Assembly (NCBI GenBank): GCA_009760855.2
Contig: WPIO01000122.1
Coordinates: 1,143,501 to 1,207,500 of the forward strand
Length of the DNA: 64,000 nucleotides
Reading direction: 5' to 3'
Origin: Cristatella mucedo
Taxonomy: Eukaryota > Bryozoa > Phylactolaemata > Cristatellidae
The position numbers were made by a program, and so were the translations under genes. A model generated the notes under the pieces. It was not told the origin of the DNA and searched no databases. It saw only the letters and a list, made by a program, of their open reading frames with translations. Positions 1-12,850 of the stretch are shown one piece after another; position 1 is the first letter of the stretch; every line of letters begins with the position of its first letter.

Positions 1-3000
1 AGGAAGTTCCAGGCTTTGGGAGCATACAAACTAAATTCATGATCTCCAAGGGATTTGAGGTTTGTACGAGGTATTGGTAGTCTGTTGGATTCCAAAAAGG
101 AGGCGGTACGATGCATAGCGTGGTGCGGGAGTAGATCTGAGAGATAGGCTGGAGCCAAAGAATGAAGTGACCTAAAATTGAGTGACGAAACCTCGGAGTA
201 GATCCGTCGCTTGAATAGGCACCAGTGCAGGTCGGCGAGAAATGGTTTGATGTGGCAACTGCGACGCTCAAGACAGACAAGCCTAGCTGTGGAGTTTTGC
301 ACCAGCTGTAATCGCCTGATTAAAAGTGAGCGACAGAACCTTAAGTCGATCGGTTGCTTGACTGGTAGCCAGTGCAGCTCGGCTAGAGGTGGTGTGGTGT
401 GACCACTGCAACGCTCACGACTGACAAGCCTAGCTGCGGAAATTTGCACCAGTTGTATTCACCTTATTGTACATGCCGGTAGGCCAGCATGCAGTGAGTT
501 ACATAAGTCGAGAAGGGATGTCACAAATGCATTGACCAACTTAGATGTGATAGGCCTATCTAAATAAGCTCGTAGTGGAGCAATGTTACGTAGCTGAAAG
601 TATTGAGACTTGATTACAGAATTGACGTGGTCGTCTAACGAAAAGTCACATTAAAACATGACACCTAGATTTCGAGCTGATTCAATAGGAGATATGCTGG
701 CAGAGCCAATTTTGAGAGTCAGCCTTTTCAATTTCTGAATCATACTGGGTTCGCCCATAACTAGTAAGTTAGTTTTGTCATCGTATAGTTTTACAAAATT
801 TGCTGCCATCCATGTAGGCATGTCGTCGAGTAGACGCAGCAAGTGAGTAGAGAGCATACGAGGTGCTCGAAGGCTAAGAGGGATCAAAGTAAAGGTACAA
901 ATGAGTGTCGGCAAGACGTGTTGTAATGTGGCAACTGCGATGCTCACGACAGACAAGCCAAGCAGCAGAGTTGTGCACCAGCTGCAATCGCCTAATCGCA
1001 CATGCCGGTAGGCCAGTAAGCAGTGAAATGGGGAAGTCGAGACTGGATGTCACGAATGCATGGACCAACTTAGACATGGTATCCTTATCTAAACAAGCTC
1101 AAATTTTAGTTATGCTATAGCTTAAAGTATGAAGATTTGACTGTGGAGCTGATGTGATCGTCTAACATGAAGACAATTTGGAACTAGACTCCTAGATTTC
1201 GAGCTGATTCAACTGGAGATAATCTAACAAAGCCAATTTTGAGCATCAGCCTTTCTCATTTCTGAATCCCACTGGTTTTGCCTATAACTAGTAAGTTAGT
1301 TTTATTATCGTTGAGTTTTAGAAAATTAGCTGCTATCCATTTGTGGATGTAATCAATACATGCACCACGTGAGTTGAGAGAATTTTAGGTGCTCGAAGGC
1401 TGGGAGGGATCAAAGCAAAGGTACAGCTGAGTGGCATCCGCATAGAAGTGAAAGCCTAGATTGTGCTTGGCAATCACATCAGCAAGAGGGAGAGTGTAAA
1501 CCCTGAAAACAACCGGACTTAGCACGGAGCCCTAAGGTACTCCATATTTCAGAGGTACCTCGGATGATTTCTTTATTCACGTCAATACTCTAGAGTCTCC
1601 CACTGAGATAGGACCTGAATCACTGCAGAGCAGTGCCAGTGATGCCCAGTCGAGATGAGAGGCGCTCTAGAAGAATTTTGTAATCGATATTATCAAAAGC
1701 TGCCTAAAGATCGAGTAAAACAAGCACAGACACTCTACCCATGTCTGCATTCCTAAGGAGGTCGTTGTATACCCTTAACAATTCTGACTATGTTGAGTGA
1801 TTAGCTCTAAAGCCAGACCGGAACTTACTATCAAGGTGTGCGGTTTCGATATATGAGTTTAGCTAAGTCTGCCACGACCCGTTCCAGTGTCTTTGACAAG
1901 AATAATAGAAGGGAGACTGGGCGGTAGTTGCTTAAGTTCTCTTGGTCTAGTATCGTTTTTTGAGAAGTGGCCTGACTACAGCTTTTTGGAAGGTGCTATG
2001 ACATGACCTGAGGGTAATGACATAGCAATGATGTTAGTTATGCATGGCCGCAGCAGATCAATGCAACGTAGGTGCAGGACAGTGGGAATAGGGTCCAGAG
2101 AACTTGTCTTCTTTGATTGGGATACGAACTTCAGGACCAGAACACTAGTGACCTGCTTAAATTTAGACAATTAGGCACAGCCATGAATCGGTGAACAGCA
2201 TTCTAGGGGGGATGTTGTCATCGCTGGGATGGACTCCCTGATCTTGTCTTCTTATGCACAAAGAATCTAGTAAAGCGATCTGCTAGATCATCACAATTGT
2301 CATCAGGTAAGTAGCTAATCCGGGAGCGGTTAATGAGATGGTTGATCGTCGACATCAGCATTTTTGGATTGTGCATCCGTGATTCAACACTGTTTTTATA
2401 CAAGCTTGACGTGGCCTTAGCTAGGATCAATAGGTACAACCTACAGTAGCCTTCATATGCTTGTCAATGGACTGTCAGTCCTGATCTTGTGTGTGCTTTT
2501 TCAAGCTTGTGCTTAGTAGACCCGGCTAGTTTAATGTCTGTGGTAAACGTCTGGGCGAGGGCGCACAGTGCGTTTTGTCAGAGGTGCAAACTCTTCGAGC
2601 GTGCTAGCTAGTGTCGTGTTGTAGCTATCTACCAATGATGAAAGATCGGAGAGAGGACTGAGCAGCAGAGGTTAAGCTGATATTCATGCACGGACAGCAT
2701 CGGTGTCAAGGGTCTTGAGGTTTTCCTATTCACAGGCTATTTTAGAGGAGGAGGTAGGCACACACTAGATTGAATGAGATCTGCATGTGTTCAGATAAGC
2801 AGGAATTGGTAAATATTGGTGATGACAAAGTGCAGTTGTATGGGAAAATCTGATCGAGTGTGTGACCCTTGATGTGAGTAGGGCCGTGCACATAAGCCAC
2901 AAGAGACACAAATTCAGTCTATGCATGAAATTCGGTGCTGAAAACGTCCGATATCATCAAAGTGAACGTTAAAATCACCCATAACGACGAGGGATCGATA

Positions 3001-3455
3001 TCTTGCACACAGTATCGAAATGAGATCGGAGAAATTTGAGATACAGAAGGATTTAGTACCTGGTGGGCGATAGACTACTACCACTATCGGTAGCTTATTT
3101 TCGGAAGCCAATACGACAATTGATTCAAACGAATGCTTCGAGGGTACTGCAAATGGCTTGTAGTTGAATTTCGAGTGCACAATAATAGCAACTCCACCTC
3201 CAGTTTTTATTGATCTAGGGTTGTGAAAGAACAAGAAACCAGATGAGGTAGCATCTTAATTGTCGGGCATTTTATCGATTTTAGCCAAGTTTCAGTTAGG
3301 GCGAGTAGGTCGAGACCATTTTAAGAAATAAGGTCGCTTATTACCTGAGGTTTATTGCACATTGAGCGAGGATTTGAAAGGCAAGCATTAAGTCTGGCCG
3401 ATGGAGTTACAACAGGCCTGATGACCACTAAGAGAGATTCACGGTGAGGCATGTG
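1..3455 (-). mobile_element. LINE family 1 copy, rearranged, continues off the left edge
   Basis: Minus-strand copy parallel to the one at 13.9-16.7 kb, with the same endonuclease and RT order but several stops and frame breaks. Recognisable pieces: endonuclease at 2914-3234 (FFHNPRSIKTGGGVAIIV, VVVYRPPGTKS, VMGDFNVHFDD) and 3321-3614 (NPRSMCNKP), and RT C-terminal pieces at 651-1077. The part that encodes the RT C-terminus is duplicated: sequence jumps back at about 311 and again at about 917. No functional product. Confidence 0.85.
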
Positions 3456-3830
3456 GGGAAGAGTGCTGAGCGGGTCGAGACAATGATAGGAATACAGAAC
3501 GAGCGGGTACTCAGCTCCCAGTTCCTGCCCAACGAGCTGTGTCTGGCCTGGCGGTTCCGGCCACTGCAGCGAATGACCGTATAGTCGGCTCAACGTCATT
3601 AAGTGACCACACATTTTTAAACAAATGATTCAGATATACTCGTGGCACGGCACAGACGACAACCAAGCAAGAAATGTAAACTGACGAAAACATTGGAAAG
3701 ATGTATCTCTTTGGTATTGTTTTCTCACTAACCCAACAGAGAAGTACCAGCACCTATAAAGCCCACGGACCAAAGACCGTACACCTAGGGGAACGGTATG
3801 TTGCCAATCATTATAAGAGACTGAAATTAT
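3456..3830. other. Unassigned stretch between LINE copy and SINE-B
   Basis: No motif, repeat or convincing exon seen. Short minus-strand ORFs here (for example 3511-3753) match nothing I recognise. Confidence 0.4.
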
Positions 3831-4070
3831 GAGCCGTGATGGCACACTAGATATAAGGCTAGATAGAAGATTGAAGGATAGAATAGAGAATAGATAGAAT
3901 AGACTAGATACAAGGCTTTTCGTGACCTCGGCCCCGAGGTCGTGGGTTCCAATCCTGCAGTAGGCGATCCTTTATCACCACTGCTTGCAGTGGTGCAATC
4001 ACCACTGCTTACAGTGGTGATAGCCGTAAAGGCTCTTATGTTGCTAGACAAAAGAGGCTGCTAAATCAGA
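3831..4070 (+). mobile_element. SINE-B copy with internal GATA-rich expansion
   Basis: tRNA-headed SINE: starts gagccgtgatggcacacta, has a B-box-like GTGGGTTCCAATCC, then the body ..gccgtaaaggctctt.. and ends gctgctaaatcag. Compared with the copies at 18.7 and 20.2 kb, about 60 nt of GATAGAAT-like sequence lies between the A box and the palindrome. It is flanked by two near-identical pieces (ctagatataaggct and ctagatacaaggct), so it looks like a local tandem duplication. Confidence 0.75.
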
Positions 4071-4500
4071 TATGAAAAAGGCAGTAGTGGAAATGGAACG
4101 TTGGATGACACTTAAACAGGAAAACACATCTCTGGCACAGATTCAGGACGTTTTCGGGTCACAACAGCAGCAGTGGAATCAAATCAACATATTCACACTA
4201 TTCTACACAGCTAAGACCTTGGGATTGGGTACATCTTGTTCAGGGTGAGTGTTTTTTCCTACGTCCTAAATATTTAGCTCAGGCTAAACGACGACGACGA
4301 CAGACGAGCACTGTTTTACTGCTGGCCTAGCTGGATGCAGATATAGTCTTAGGCATGGAAAAGCTAACTGGCTGCACAAGGTCCATTGAAACTAAATTAC
4401 GTACAGCCATGAAGAACCACTGGCCATTCCCTTTCCACTTCCTCCTCCTGAACATTCTGTCTGCCTAGGTAAGAATCATTCTATCTAGGTACCAAGTAAA
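4071..4500. other. Unassigned stretch
   Basis: No gene or repeat recognised between the SINE-B copy and the 3' end of the next LINE. A (GAC)n-like run (acgacgacgac) occurs near 4290. Confidence 0.35.
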
Positions 4501-6320
4501 GTAATGTAACGTAATGCATCTCCGTCTGTAACTCCTAAAACTCATAATGACCAGGTGGGTGTTATGCAGGAGAGTTGTGTATAGCCCACCTACAGCCTAA
4601 GCCGTTTTCGGTATGCATTCGGTAGCCAACAGACTTCGTCTCATGAAAAAGTGGCAAGCATAGCGGAGTCAGGAGATCAGTTGAGCCTGTGAAAAGCTAG
4701 GAAGAAGCAGCTCAGCACCAATGAAAAGGATGAGCATTAGACGGCAGAAGGAGAGTAGCTGTCATTACGTAAGAATCGGGGAAGCGAGTTCCACAGTCTA
4801 GGACCAGCAGAGCTAAAGCTTCTGTCGCCTACAGTTTTTAAGCAGAGGAATGGGACAGCTAATTTATTGTCCACACAGAACCCGAGGGTATGAAGAGGCT
4901 TAAACTGATGCAGCAGTTCAACTAGGTACGAAGGAGCCAAGCTGTGGCAGGCCTTGTGGGTCAGCGTAGGAACCTTGCTCTGAATCCGTTGGTCAACCGA
5001 CATCCATCTTAGCTCTTTTAGCAAAGGAGACACGTGCTCAAACTTCTGCGACTTAAAGACTAGCCTTGCAAACCATATTGATTACCAGCTGCAGTTGCCT
5101 AAACCTTTTTTTGGTAGCCCAGCCAATAGGGAACTGCAATAATCAAGTCGAGATAGAACTAAGGAGCCAGTTAAATTTTTTGTAAGCCTCTGTGGAAGAC
5201 AGCTCCTAATTTTTGATAGGGACCAGACGTGATGGCTAGCTGCAGAAGCAGTCTTCTGAATAAAACTTTTAAATTTGAGGCAGTTGTCGAAAACAACACC
5301 TAAATTTCGAGCATGTGATGATGGTTGCACTACAGCATCGCCTATTAGAAGAGCAAAGCATTTTAATCCAGACACATGCTTAGGGTGTCCCTATTAGCAG
5401 CAGTTCGGTTTTATCATCATATAATTTCAGAAAGTTTTCCGACATCCAGGATCGAATATCGGCAAGGCAAGCATTCAGTTTCTCAGCTGCCACAGCAGAT
5501 TCCGACGGTTTGAATGAAAAATACAACTGACTATCGTCAGCATAAAAGTGATATCCTATTCCATTGGCTTTAATCACTTATCCCAGAGGTTGTGTATAAA
5601 TGGAGCACTGGAAGGGACCAAGTACAGACCCTTGAGGGACTCCACATGTGACCCTTCTCGTGTGTGAGACCTGACTCCCACACGACACAGATTGAATACG
5701 ATCAGACAAGTACGATTTAAATCACGCCAGTGTTTTGTCCGCCAGACCGATCGTTCTTCTCAATCGTTCAAGCAGAACATCGTGATCAATGGTGTCAAAG
5801 GCAGCAGATAGATCTAGCAGAGCTAGGGCAGTGACATTGCCTTTGTCGTTGCCACATAGAATTATTAACACGGAGGAGAGCAGTTTTTGTGGAGTGCAGC
5901 CTCTTGAACCCTGATTGAAATATTTCTGTCATTCCATTATTTTCAATATGTTCAACCAGCTGCTTAGCAACAATTTTTTCAAGAATCTTTGATAAGAAAG
6001 GAAGATGGGAAACTGGGCGGTAGTTTGCTGGGACCTCTGTTTCTAATCCAGGCTTTTTAGTTATGGGTCTAACGATTGCCGATTTGAAGGACTTGGAGAC
6101 GACCCCTTTTCCCAGAGAAGCATTACAAATCTTGGCTATGACAGAGCTAAGTTGGACTGCCAGCGAAGACTACAGAGATGAAGGCATAGGGTCTTCAGGA
6201 GACCGGCTCTTTTTGCTTGACCTTAGAGTAGCCACATCACATGCAGAAACCTCGGATAACCTTGTAAGGAAGGTCACAGATTGTGAATCTGCGATTGCTT
6301 TAGTGGGAGGGGGCTAAATG
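4500..6320 (-). mobile_element. LINE family 2 copy, decayed
   Basis: Minus-strand non-LTR element with an RT related to, but distinct from, family 1. Pieces: YHFYADDSQLYFSFK with [15 protein letters not shown] (5380-5577), the C-terminal RT region (5082-5375, NLGVVFDNCLKFKSFIQK) and the C-terminal tail (4737-5033, [28 protein letters not shown]). The 3' end (ctccgtctgtaactcc on the plus strand) is shared with copies at 20.95 and 28.8 kb. Multiple frame breaks. Confidence 0.82.
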
Positions 6321-6359
6321 GAAGCACGAATGCCCTCCTTTACTTAAGATTTATCTGAT

Positions 6360-7310
6360 CCCATTTTGATTCAATGGGCAAAAAATTGATCTTTTCTCAT
6401 TATGGGTGATTTCAACATTCATTTCGTTGACTCACCTGACCCTTTAATCACTGAATTTCGTGCACTGACTGACTCATTGTCTCATCTAACTCATGTGCAT
6501 GGCTCTGCTCACATCAAGGGTCAAACACGACTTAACTTACGTCTTGACTTCTGTAACTCACTGCTTGCTGGCCTACCAGCATATGCAATCAGGAGCTTAC
6601 AGCCGGTACTAAACTATGCAACTAGGCTTGTCGGTCGTGATCATCGCAGTCGCCACATCATGCCACTTCTAGCCAACCGACTTGCACTGGCTACAAATCA
6701 AGCATCGGATCGACTTCAAGGTTTTTCGCTCACTTGTAGGTTCCTCCATTCTTTTGCTCGAGCCTATCTTAACAATAATAATAATAATGCACTTGATAAA
6801 GCGCCCTCAGAGAACTCAATCTCTTTCTAGGCGCTTTACATTTGCTGGTCTTTCAAATCTAAAAGCATTCTACCACCTGCTTTTCGAAAATGAACTATTT
6901 ACTAATACCTCGTACAACCTCAAATCCTTTGGAGACTCTGCAGTTAGTTCGTATGCTCTCAAAGTCTAAAACCTACTCCCGACTTCTGTCAACACATCTC
7001 TTGACTTCAAATTTAAAAATAAATTAAAAGCACACCTATATGACACCGTGTAGTAAATCCCTGTGATTCGTCCTTAATGTGCTGATGCGTGATGATATTG
7101 TTGCATGCTGCCACTAACCACACGTGTGTGCTGAACCTATGCATATCACTCCTAACAATGTTATTCGTGTTTTTTTAAGCGTGATAACACTCACCATTCA
7201 GTCTTGCTTCCTTTGCAGCAAATGTAAACCACCTGGAAAGAGATTAAGTTATCTGAGGGTGCTTTATCAAGTATCTCATTATTATTATTATTGTTATTAT
7301 TATAAATACT
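6360..7310 (+). mobile_element. LINE family 1 copy with internal deletion
   Basis: Plus strand. An endonuclease fragment (LIMGDFNIHF, HIKGQTRL) is joined within one ORF (6402-6830) to the RT C-terminal segment ([15 protein letters not shown]), so the whole RT core is missing. At 6770-6850 a separate, inverted family 1 3' tail interrupts it. The original copy resumes with the 3' UTR and ends with the hairpin and ATT repeats at about 7,255-7,310. Confidence 0.75.
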
Positions 7311-7369
7311 AGACCAAATGTTCTCAAATAACTGCATTTTGCCATCACCAAGTATTACCAAATTCTGAT

Positions 7370-9880
7370 TATCTCACTACATGTCGATCTCTTTCAGTCT
7401 ACAATGTGTGCCCTTCTCCATATCCTCATCTAAAAATCGCCTGTGAATCGTGAAACCTCTAGACACTTGACATCGCTGCAGTCCGTACAAGAATATCTGC
7501 TTCGCCTCTGCTGCTCAATCTACCGTCTAACCTGTCATCTTTTGTAGATTGCTACAACACGGCACTATTTGACATGCTCGACTAGATTGCACCCCGTCGA
7601 GCATGTCAAGCTCTAAGACTAAGCGCACTGTGCAACCTCGCCTAGACGGCCAATGGTTTACCAAAGATATCACACTACCTAGGTCTGCTGAGAGACAGCT
7701 TGGAAAAACATAGGAAAGATTGGGACTGATTATACATCGACTGGCATACAAAGACTACTGTAGATCGTATCAATCAATCCTAGCATTGGCCAAGTTTTCT
7801 TTACATTCTATGAAAACACTATTGAATCACTGATGAAAAATGCAAAATTACCGATGTCAGAGATCAACCATATTAACTTCTCCTAGGTGAGATCCTTAGC
7901 TACTGATCCCTGTGATGACCTAGATAATAGCTTCTCTAGCTTCTTTGTCAAGAAGATAGACAACCTCAGAGAGTCCATCATTAAGATGGCAGCATCCCAC
8001 TGGAATCCTGTCCCTCAACTCAATACAATACCTTAATGTTTACATACAAGGAGGTCATTGGTGAACCCGTCCTGAAATTCACATCCCAATCAAAAAAGAT
8101 AACTAGTCCTCTTGACTTAATTCCCACTGTCCTGCTTGCATGGTGCATTGATCTGCTGCAGGCATGCATAACTAACATCAAAAATACGTTATAAGCTTCA
8201 TATCTTGTTCTAGCACCTTTCAAAAGGCTGTAATAGGCACAACTCAAAAAAGCAGCACTAGCCCAAGAGAACTTGAGCACCTTAAGCCCAGTCTCCATTA
8301 TACCGTTCCTATCAAAGACAGTGGAACGAATCGTGGCAGAGCAGCTGAACTCGTGTATTGAAACTTCCAACCTTGCTAGTAAGTTCCACTTTGGCTTTGG
8401 AGCTAATAATGCCAAGAAGTCGGCATAGCTGCAGATGTATAAGGACATACTTAGGAATGCCAACTTAGGAAGAGCAGCCCTGCTTGTTTTGTAGGATCTT
8501 TCGGCAACTTTCGATAGTATCGATCACCAAGACCTTCTAGAGCGCCTATCATCTCACCTTGGCATCACTGGCACTGAATTGCAATGATTCTATCTCATAG
8601 GTCCTATCTCAGTGGGAGACTCCAGAGTATCGATGCAAATGGACAATGATAATCCGAGGAACCTCTGAAATATGGGGGACCTCAGGGATTTGTGCTTAGT
8701 AAGATTCTTTTCACCGTTTATTCTCTCCATCTTTCCGAGTGATTGCCAATCCCAATCTAGGCTTTCACTTCTTTGTGGAGGACACTCAGTTGTTTCTTCG
8801 TTTTGATCCCTCCAAGCTCTCCAGCAGGTCAAATTCTCTAAACTCCCGTGCTGCCTATATTGATGTCATGCGCACATGTTTGGCTGCAAGCATTCTTAAA
8901 TAATTCTTAACATAAAATCAGCTTACTAGTTATGGATGAACTAAATGTGATTCAGAAATCGGAAAGGCCAGCGCTCAAAATCGTCTCTTCCAGCATATCT
9001 GCTGTTGCATCTGCTAGAAATCTATGCATTACGTGCCAAAGTGACCTCACAATAGACGACCGCGTCAGCACCAAAGTCAACTCTGCTTACTGCCACCTAC
9101 AAAATATTACTGAAATTCGGGCTTGTTTAGACAGTTATACCACATATAAGCAGGTCCGTGCATTTGTGACATCTTGTTTTGACATCTGTGACTCACTGCT
9201 AGCTGGTCTACTGACACGTACACTCAGGATTTTACAGCTAGCTAAAACCTCCTGGGCTAGGCTTGCCTGCCGTAAAACCGCACTTCTCACCGAGATGCAC
9301 AGGCTCCCAGACAAGCACTACATCGACTGCAAGGTTTTGTCACTAACTTTCAGGTCCCTTCATTTTTGGCCCTAGCTATCAATCAGATCTACTATCACGC
9401 CAGGCTAAGCACCGTACCACCGCCTATTCGCAATCTAACTGTTTACCCATAACTAGCACTCATATCAAATCCTTTTGAGACCGTACCTTTAGTTCGTATG
9501 CTCCCAAAGCCTGGAACTCACTCCCAATTTGCGTCACATCTCCTGACTTGACCACAGTTAAAAAGAAACTGGAAGCACATCTAAATATCACAAAAGTTAG
9601 TGTGTCTTTGTGACTCGTACTGTATGTGCTTATGCATGCTGACTCTGTGCATGCTGCCACTAAACAAACTTGCTAGCCGACCCTGTGAACATCCCCCCTA
9701 GCCATGTAATTCGTGTTTATCCAGCTTTATCTTCTTGTTTATTGAGCACGATATCGAGCACTTACCATTCGATCGTGCTTCCTTTGAAGCAAATGTAGAG
9801 CGACTAGAAAGACATTTAGTGTTCTGAGGGTGCTATATTAAATGCCTCATTAAGATTTAGTATTGCTATAAACAAAAAGA
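7370..9880 (+). mobile_element. LINE family 1 copy, heavily decayed
   Basis: Plus-strand copy from the endonuclease-RT linker (counterpart of TKRTVRPRPDGLW near 7620) through RT to a 3' tail near 9780-9860 (tagagcgactagaaagacatttagtgttctgagggtgc). Recognisable peptides lie in 8932-9375 (SSSISAVASARNLC, VRAFVTSCFDICDSLLAGL). No long intact RT frame remains. Confidence 0.75.
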
Positions 9881-10508
9881 CGAGCATCTGGAAGAGCGTT
9901 TGAGAATGCCATATTGTCGAATCAGTGGACCTTGATGAGTCTAATGTTCAGCCAACAGTATCCTCTACTAATATTCCTCTAAAAACGTCGCTTTTTTGTG
10001 ACAGGGTGAAGCTTTGGCCTAACCTACATTAGCAGTGCATTGCTCCCGTTGGTTAGGCCACCTTCTCGCTTGTACAGCTGGGGAGGCTACTGCTGTGTTT
10101 ATATCTCAAACCTGCTGAAAAGCATGTACTTTTAACAGTTATACTCACAGCAATCAGTAAATGCATACCTTTAGCCGAGGCCTTCTAAAATCAGCGCTTC
10201 GACAAGATCTCGCCTCACTAAGCTGCACACAAAAGTTCCTTAAAAATCTATTTTACATGCTTGATCACACTCGCTAGCTAGCTTCTATGCTCGAACATTA
10301 CAGCCCATCACCTCAATTGAAGGTGCAAGGCATTTTTATTTAATAGCTGCCTACTTCGGCTGCAGAGGGCAAGAACATACAGCTTTAAGAACGAAAGACA
10401 CCAACAATCTCTTGCAGGTGCTGAATGAGAGTAAGTTATGACAGCTGAAGAGTCGTGCCAAGCTTTCTAGGTGCGATCAGCTACACTACCTCAACCGAGC
10501 CTGGTCAC
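9881..10508. other. Unassigned stretch
   Basis: No LINE or SINE similarity seen. Short acceptor/donor-like signals occur on the minus strand (for example around 10,370-10,430, HLQEIVGVFRS before a stop) but do not form a convincing exon chain. Confidence 0.3.
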
Positions 10509-10697
10509 CATGTAGCGATGGATGGTCCCACCTTCCCGCACTGAAATATACCTACTTTTGCTGATCCATCAGTCTCAGGTACCTCAGGGAAGAAAAGCCT
10601 TTTCAGCTACCACCAAGCTCACAGCAAGCAATACAGGATTGTCTGCTGCGGGAATCGACTCCACAGCAGCTTGGTAGCAAAATAGAAACACCTGACC

Positions 10698-11148
10698 TTA
10701 TGCTAGAGTAAGAGCCACAGGAAACTTGTGTGCATCCCCTAACACGATATCCTCTGTCCTTGGAGCAAGTGAAAAGAAGCTTAAGGCCCCCTGCTCCTCA
10801 CAGCATTTACTCAATCTTTGTAAATTATCTTGCATGTGCTCAAGCATTTTGACACTGCCAATGTTGTCACTTACCAATTGATGCACTTCTTTTACAGCAT
10901 AAGCCTGAAAGTAAATTTAGTTTTCTTGGGATTATACTCACGCCTTGTTCATAGATTCTGCTCTCACTATTATCCTAGGTATATACTACTGGGCTTTCAT
11001 TGTAATGCAAACAGCAGAGCTGTTTTGTGCTTCGAACCCTGCTTGACCTCCCTCGCCTAAATTCCTTTTAATTCAGGAGCAACTTGTATGCCAGAAATTT
11101 TCTCGTTGATGGCAGCAAGCTTTATTGAAATGAATGACGGCAATTCAG
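10698..11148 (-). CDS. Candidate three-exon 3' part of an unidentified gene
   Basis: Three short open segments line up on the minus strand: 11084-11148 (ELPSFISIKLAAINEK, ISGIQ), 10942-10974 (DNSESRIYEQG) and 10698-10904 (AYAVKEVHQLVSDN, SVKMLEHMQDNLQRLSK, ending VALTLA and a stop). The last two have good sites (..cctag/gtgagt and ..tttcag) and compatible phase 0. The first has a weak donor (gttgct). The product would be helical and Glu/Lys/Gln-rich. No family recognised. Similar codon-like sequence at 10509-10582 (VPETDGSAKVGIFQCG) may be a further exon. It could be a real gene end or chance ORFs. Confidence 0.3.
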
Positions 11149-12105
11149 CTTAACCAGTTATGACAGAACCTTAAGTGACTCAGAAACTGTAAAGCCCAAC
11201 CATTAAGCTGGCTCGGTAAGTAGATCGCAAGAAGCCTGTGTAGCAAGTATGGGTGCCCTGGTCTAAAATGCCCTTTTAATCAGAAAAAATGTGACATTTT
11301 GGGCATACTAAACTAATGCTCAAAAAGAAAAAAATTGTCCCTTTATTTGTGACATTGGGGCATTGTGGTATCGAGACTTAACTGTCACTGCAAGACTTCC
11401 CACTGACAAAAAACAGCAGCTATGCTTGTGTCATTAGTTGTTTCATCATTACGTGTTGCCACCGAATCAGGACACCACTTGTCCTGATTTGCACTGGATG
11501 CCTATCAAACAGAAGGGCTAGTCATGGTCAAGGTCACGTTATACACTTTCGGTTGCCCTCACTTTGTTAATTTGTGGTTACTGGCTCAAGACTCTTACTC
11601 TTCTTATATCTCAGGCTTCCCATGGTACGACGGATTTTGTTAATCGTGCCACTTAAGCATGCCTCTAAAAACCGCAAAGTCTTTGAAGACCTTGCACTCA
11701 GTTTGTATGCCCCAAACATTAGACGCGAGATCGGCAAAAATCACAACATCCCCTAACTTTACGACGTTATGAGGGTAGAAAAAACCAAACTGTTATTCAC
11801 TCATGTGTTGTATCCATGAGAATACTTTTAAGGCACTCATTCAAACTAAAATTGAATATAATTGTATCCTTAATCTTACTTTCGAGAATGAATAGAGTAC
11901 ACAAAAAAAAGCTTTAGTTCTCTTACTAAAATGTACTAAAAAAAAGTCTGAGCTGTGATTAGCAAATTCATGGAGAGCTCAGCCAATCCCCAGAAGGATG
12001 CAAAGTGAAAGGCACCAATGTCGTATCACCTTACTTAAACATTACATAAATAATTTTCGAGTTTTAAACAAGGCTTGTACAGGTTTACAGGGGAAGTAGC
12101 ATGCT
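11149..12105. other. Unassigned stretch
   Basis: AT-rich with A-runs (for example 11,285-11,340 and 11,905-11,945). A short piece at 11,680-11,760 (tttgaagaccttgcactcagtttgtatgccccaaacatt on the plus strand) faintly resembles the family 1 RT C-terminus. Nothing else recognised. Confidence 0.3.
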
Positions 12106-12107
12106 AA

Positions 12108-12131
12108 CACACATACACACACACACACACT
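12108..12131. repeat. (AC)n microsatellite
   Basis: About ten AC dinucleotides directly at the left edge of a LINE family 1 fragment. Confidence 0.9.
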
Positions 12132-12620
12132 TATTTGGCTCCAGCCCATCTCTCAGATCTACGCCCCACCAGGCCAAGCAATGTACTACCTGCTTTTTGG
12201 AATCCAACAGTTTACCAATAACTCGTACGAACCCTAAAATCCTTTGATGACCATGCATTTATTTTGTATGCTCCCAAAGCTTGGAACTCACTCCCCGGCT
12301 TGCGTCAGACCATCCCCTGAGTTGACCATATTTAAAAAGAACTTAAAAACACACCTATTTAAGACAGCATTTAGTGGGTCCCTGTGATTCGTCCTTGATG
12401 TGTGTATGCGTGCTGACACTGTGCATGCTGCCACTAACCACATTTGCATGCTGACCCTGTGCATGTCACCCCTAACCACGTTGTTCATGTTGTTTATCAA
12501 GCATGATATTACTCACGATTCAATCGCCTTTCCCTTTGCTGCAAATGTAAAGCGCCTACGAAGAGATTGAGTTCTCTGAGGGCGCTTTATCAAGTGCATT
12601 ATTATTATTATTATTTTTTT
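12132..12620 (+). mobile_element. LINE family 1 3' fragment
   Basis: 5'-truncated plus-strand copy that starts in the RT C-terminus (ttatttggctccagccc) and ends with the family hairpin (aaagcgcctacgaagagattgagttctctgagggcgcttt) and ATT repeats. Confidence 0.88.
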
Positions 12621-12624
12621 TATT

Positions 12625-12850
12625 ACACACACACACACGTGCACAGGGGCAGAGCCTGGGGCAATTGCTCCATGCCCGTGGATAGACGGAATTACCTATA
12701 TCCCAAGGCCAATTTCCCTGGGCCCACGGGGCAAGATAAGTACCTTGAGCCCTCAACCTGAAAATCCTGGATCTGCCCTTGCACACACACACAAGCATAT
12801 GCACACCCTTAAACACAGGCAAACACACACACACACACCCACAGATGTAC
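12625..12850. repeat. Two (CA)n tracts around unique sequence
   Basis: CA repeats at 12,626-12,640 and 12,781-12,845, with interruptions. The ORFs here on both strands are low-complexity artefacts. Confidence 0.85.
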
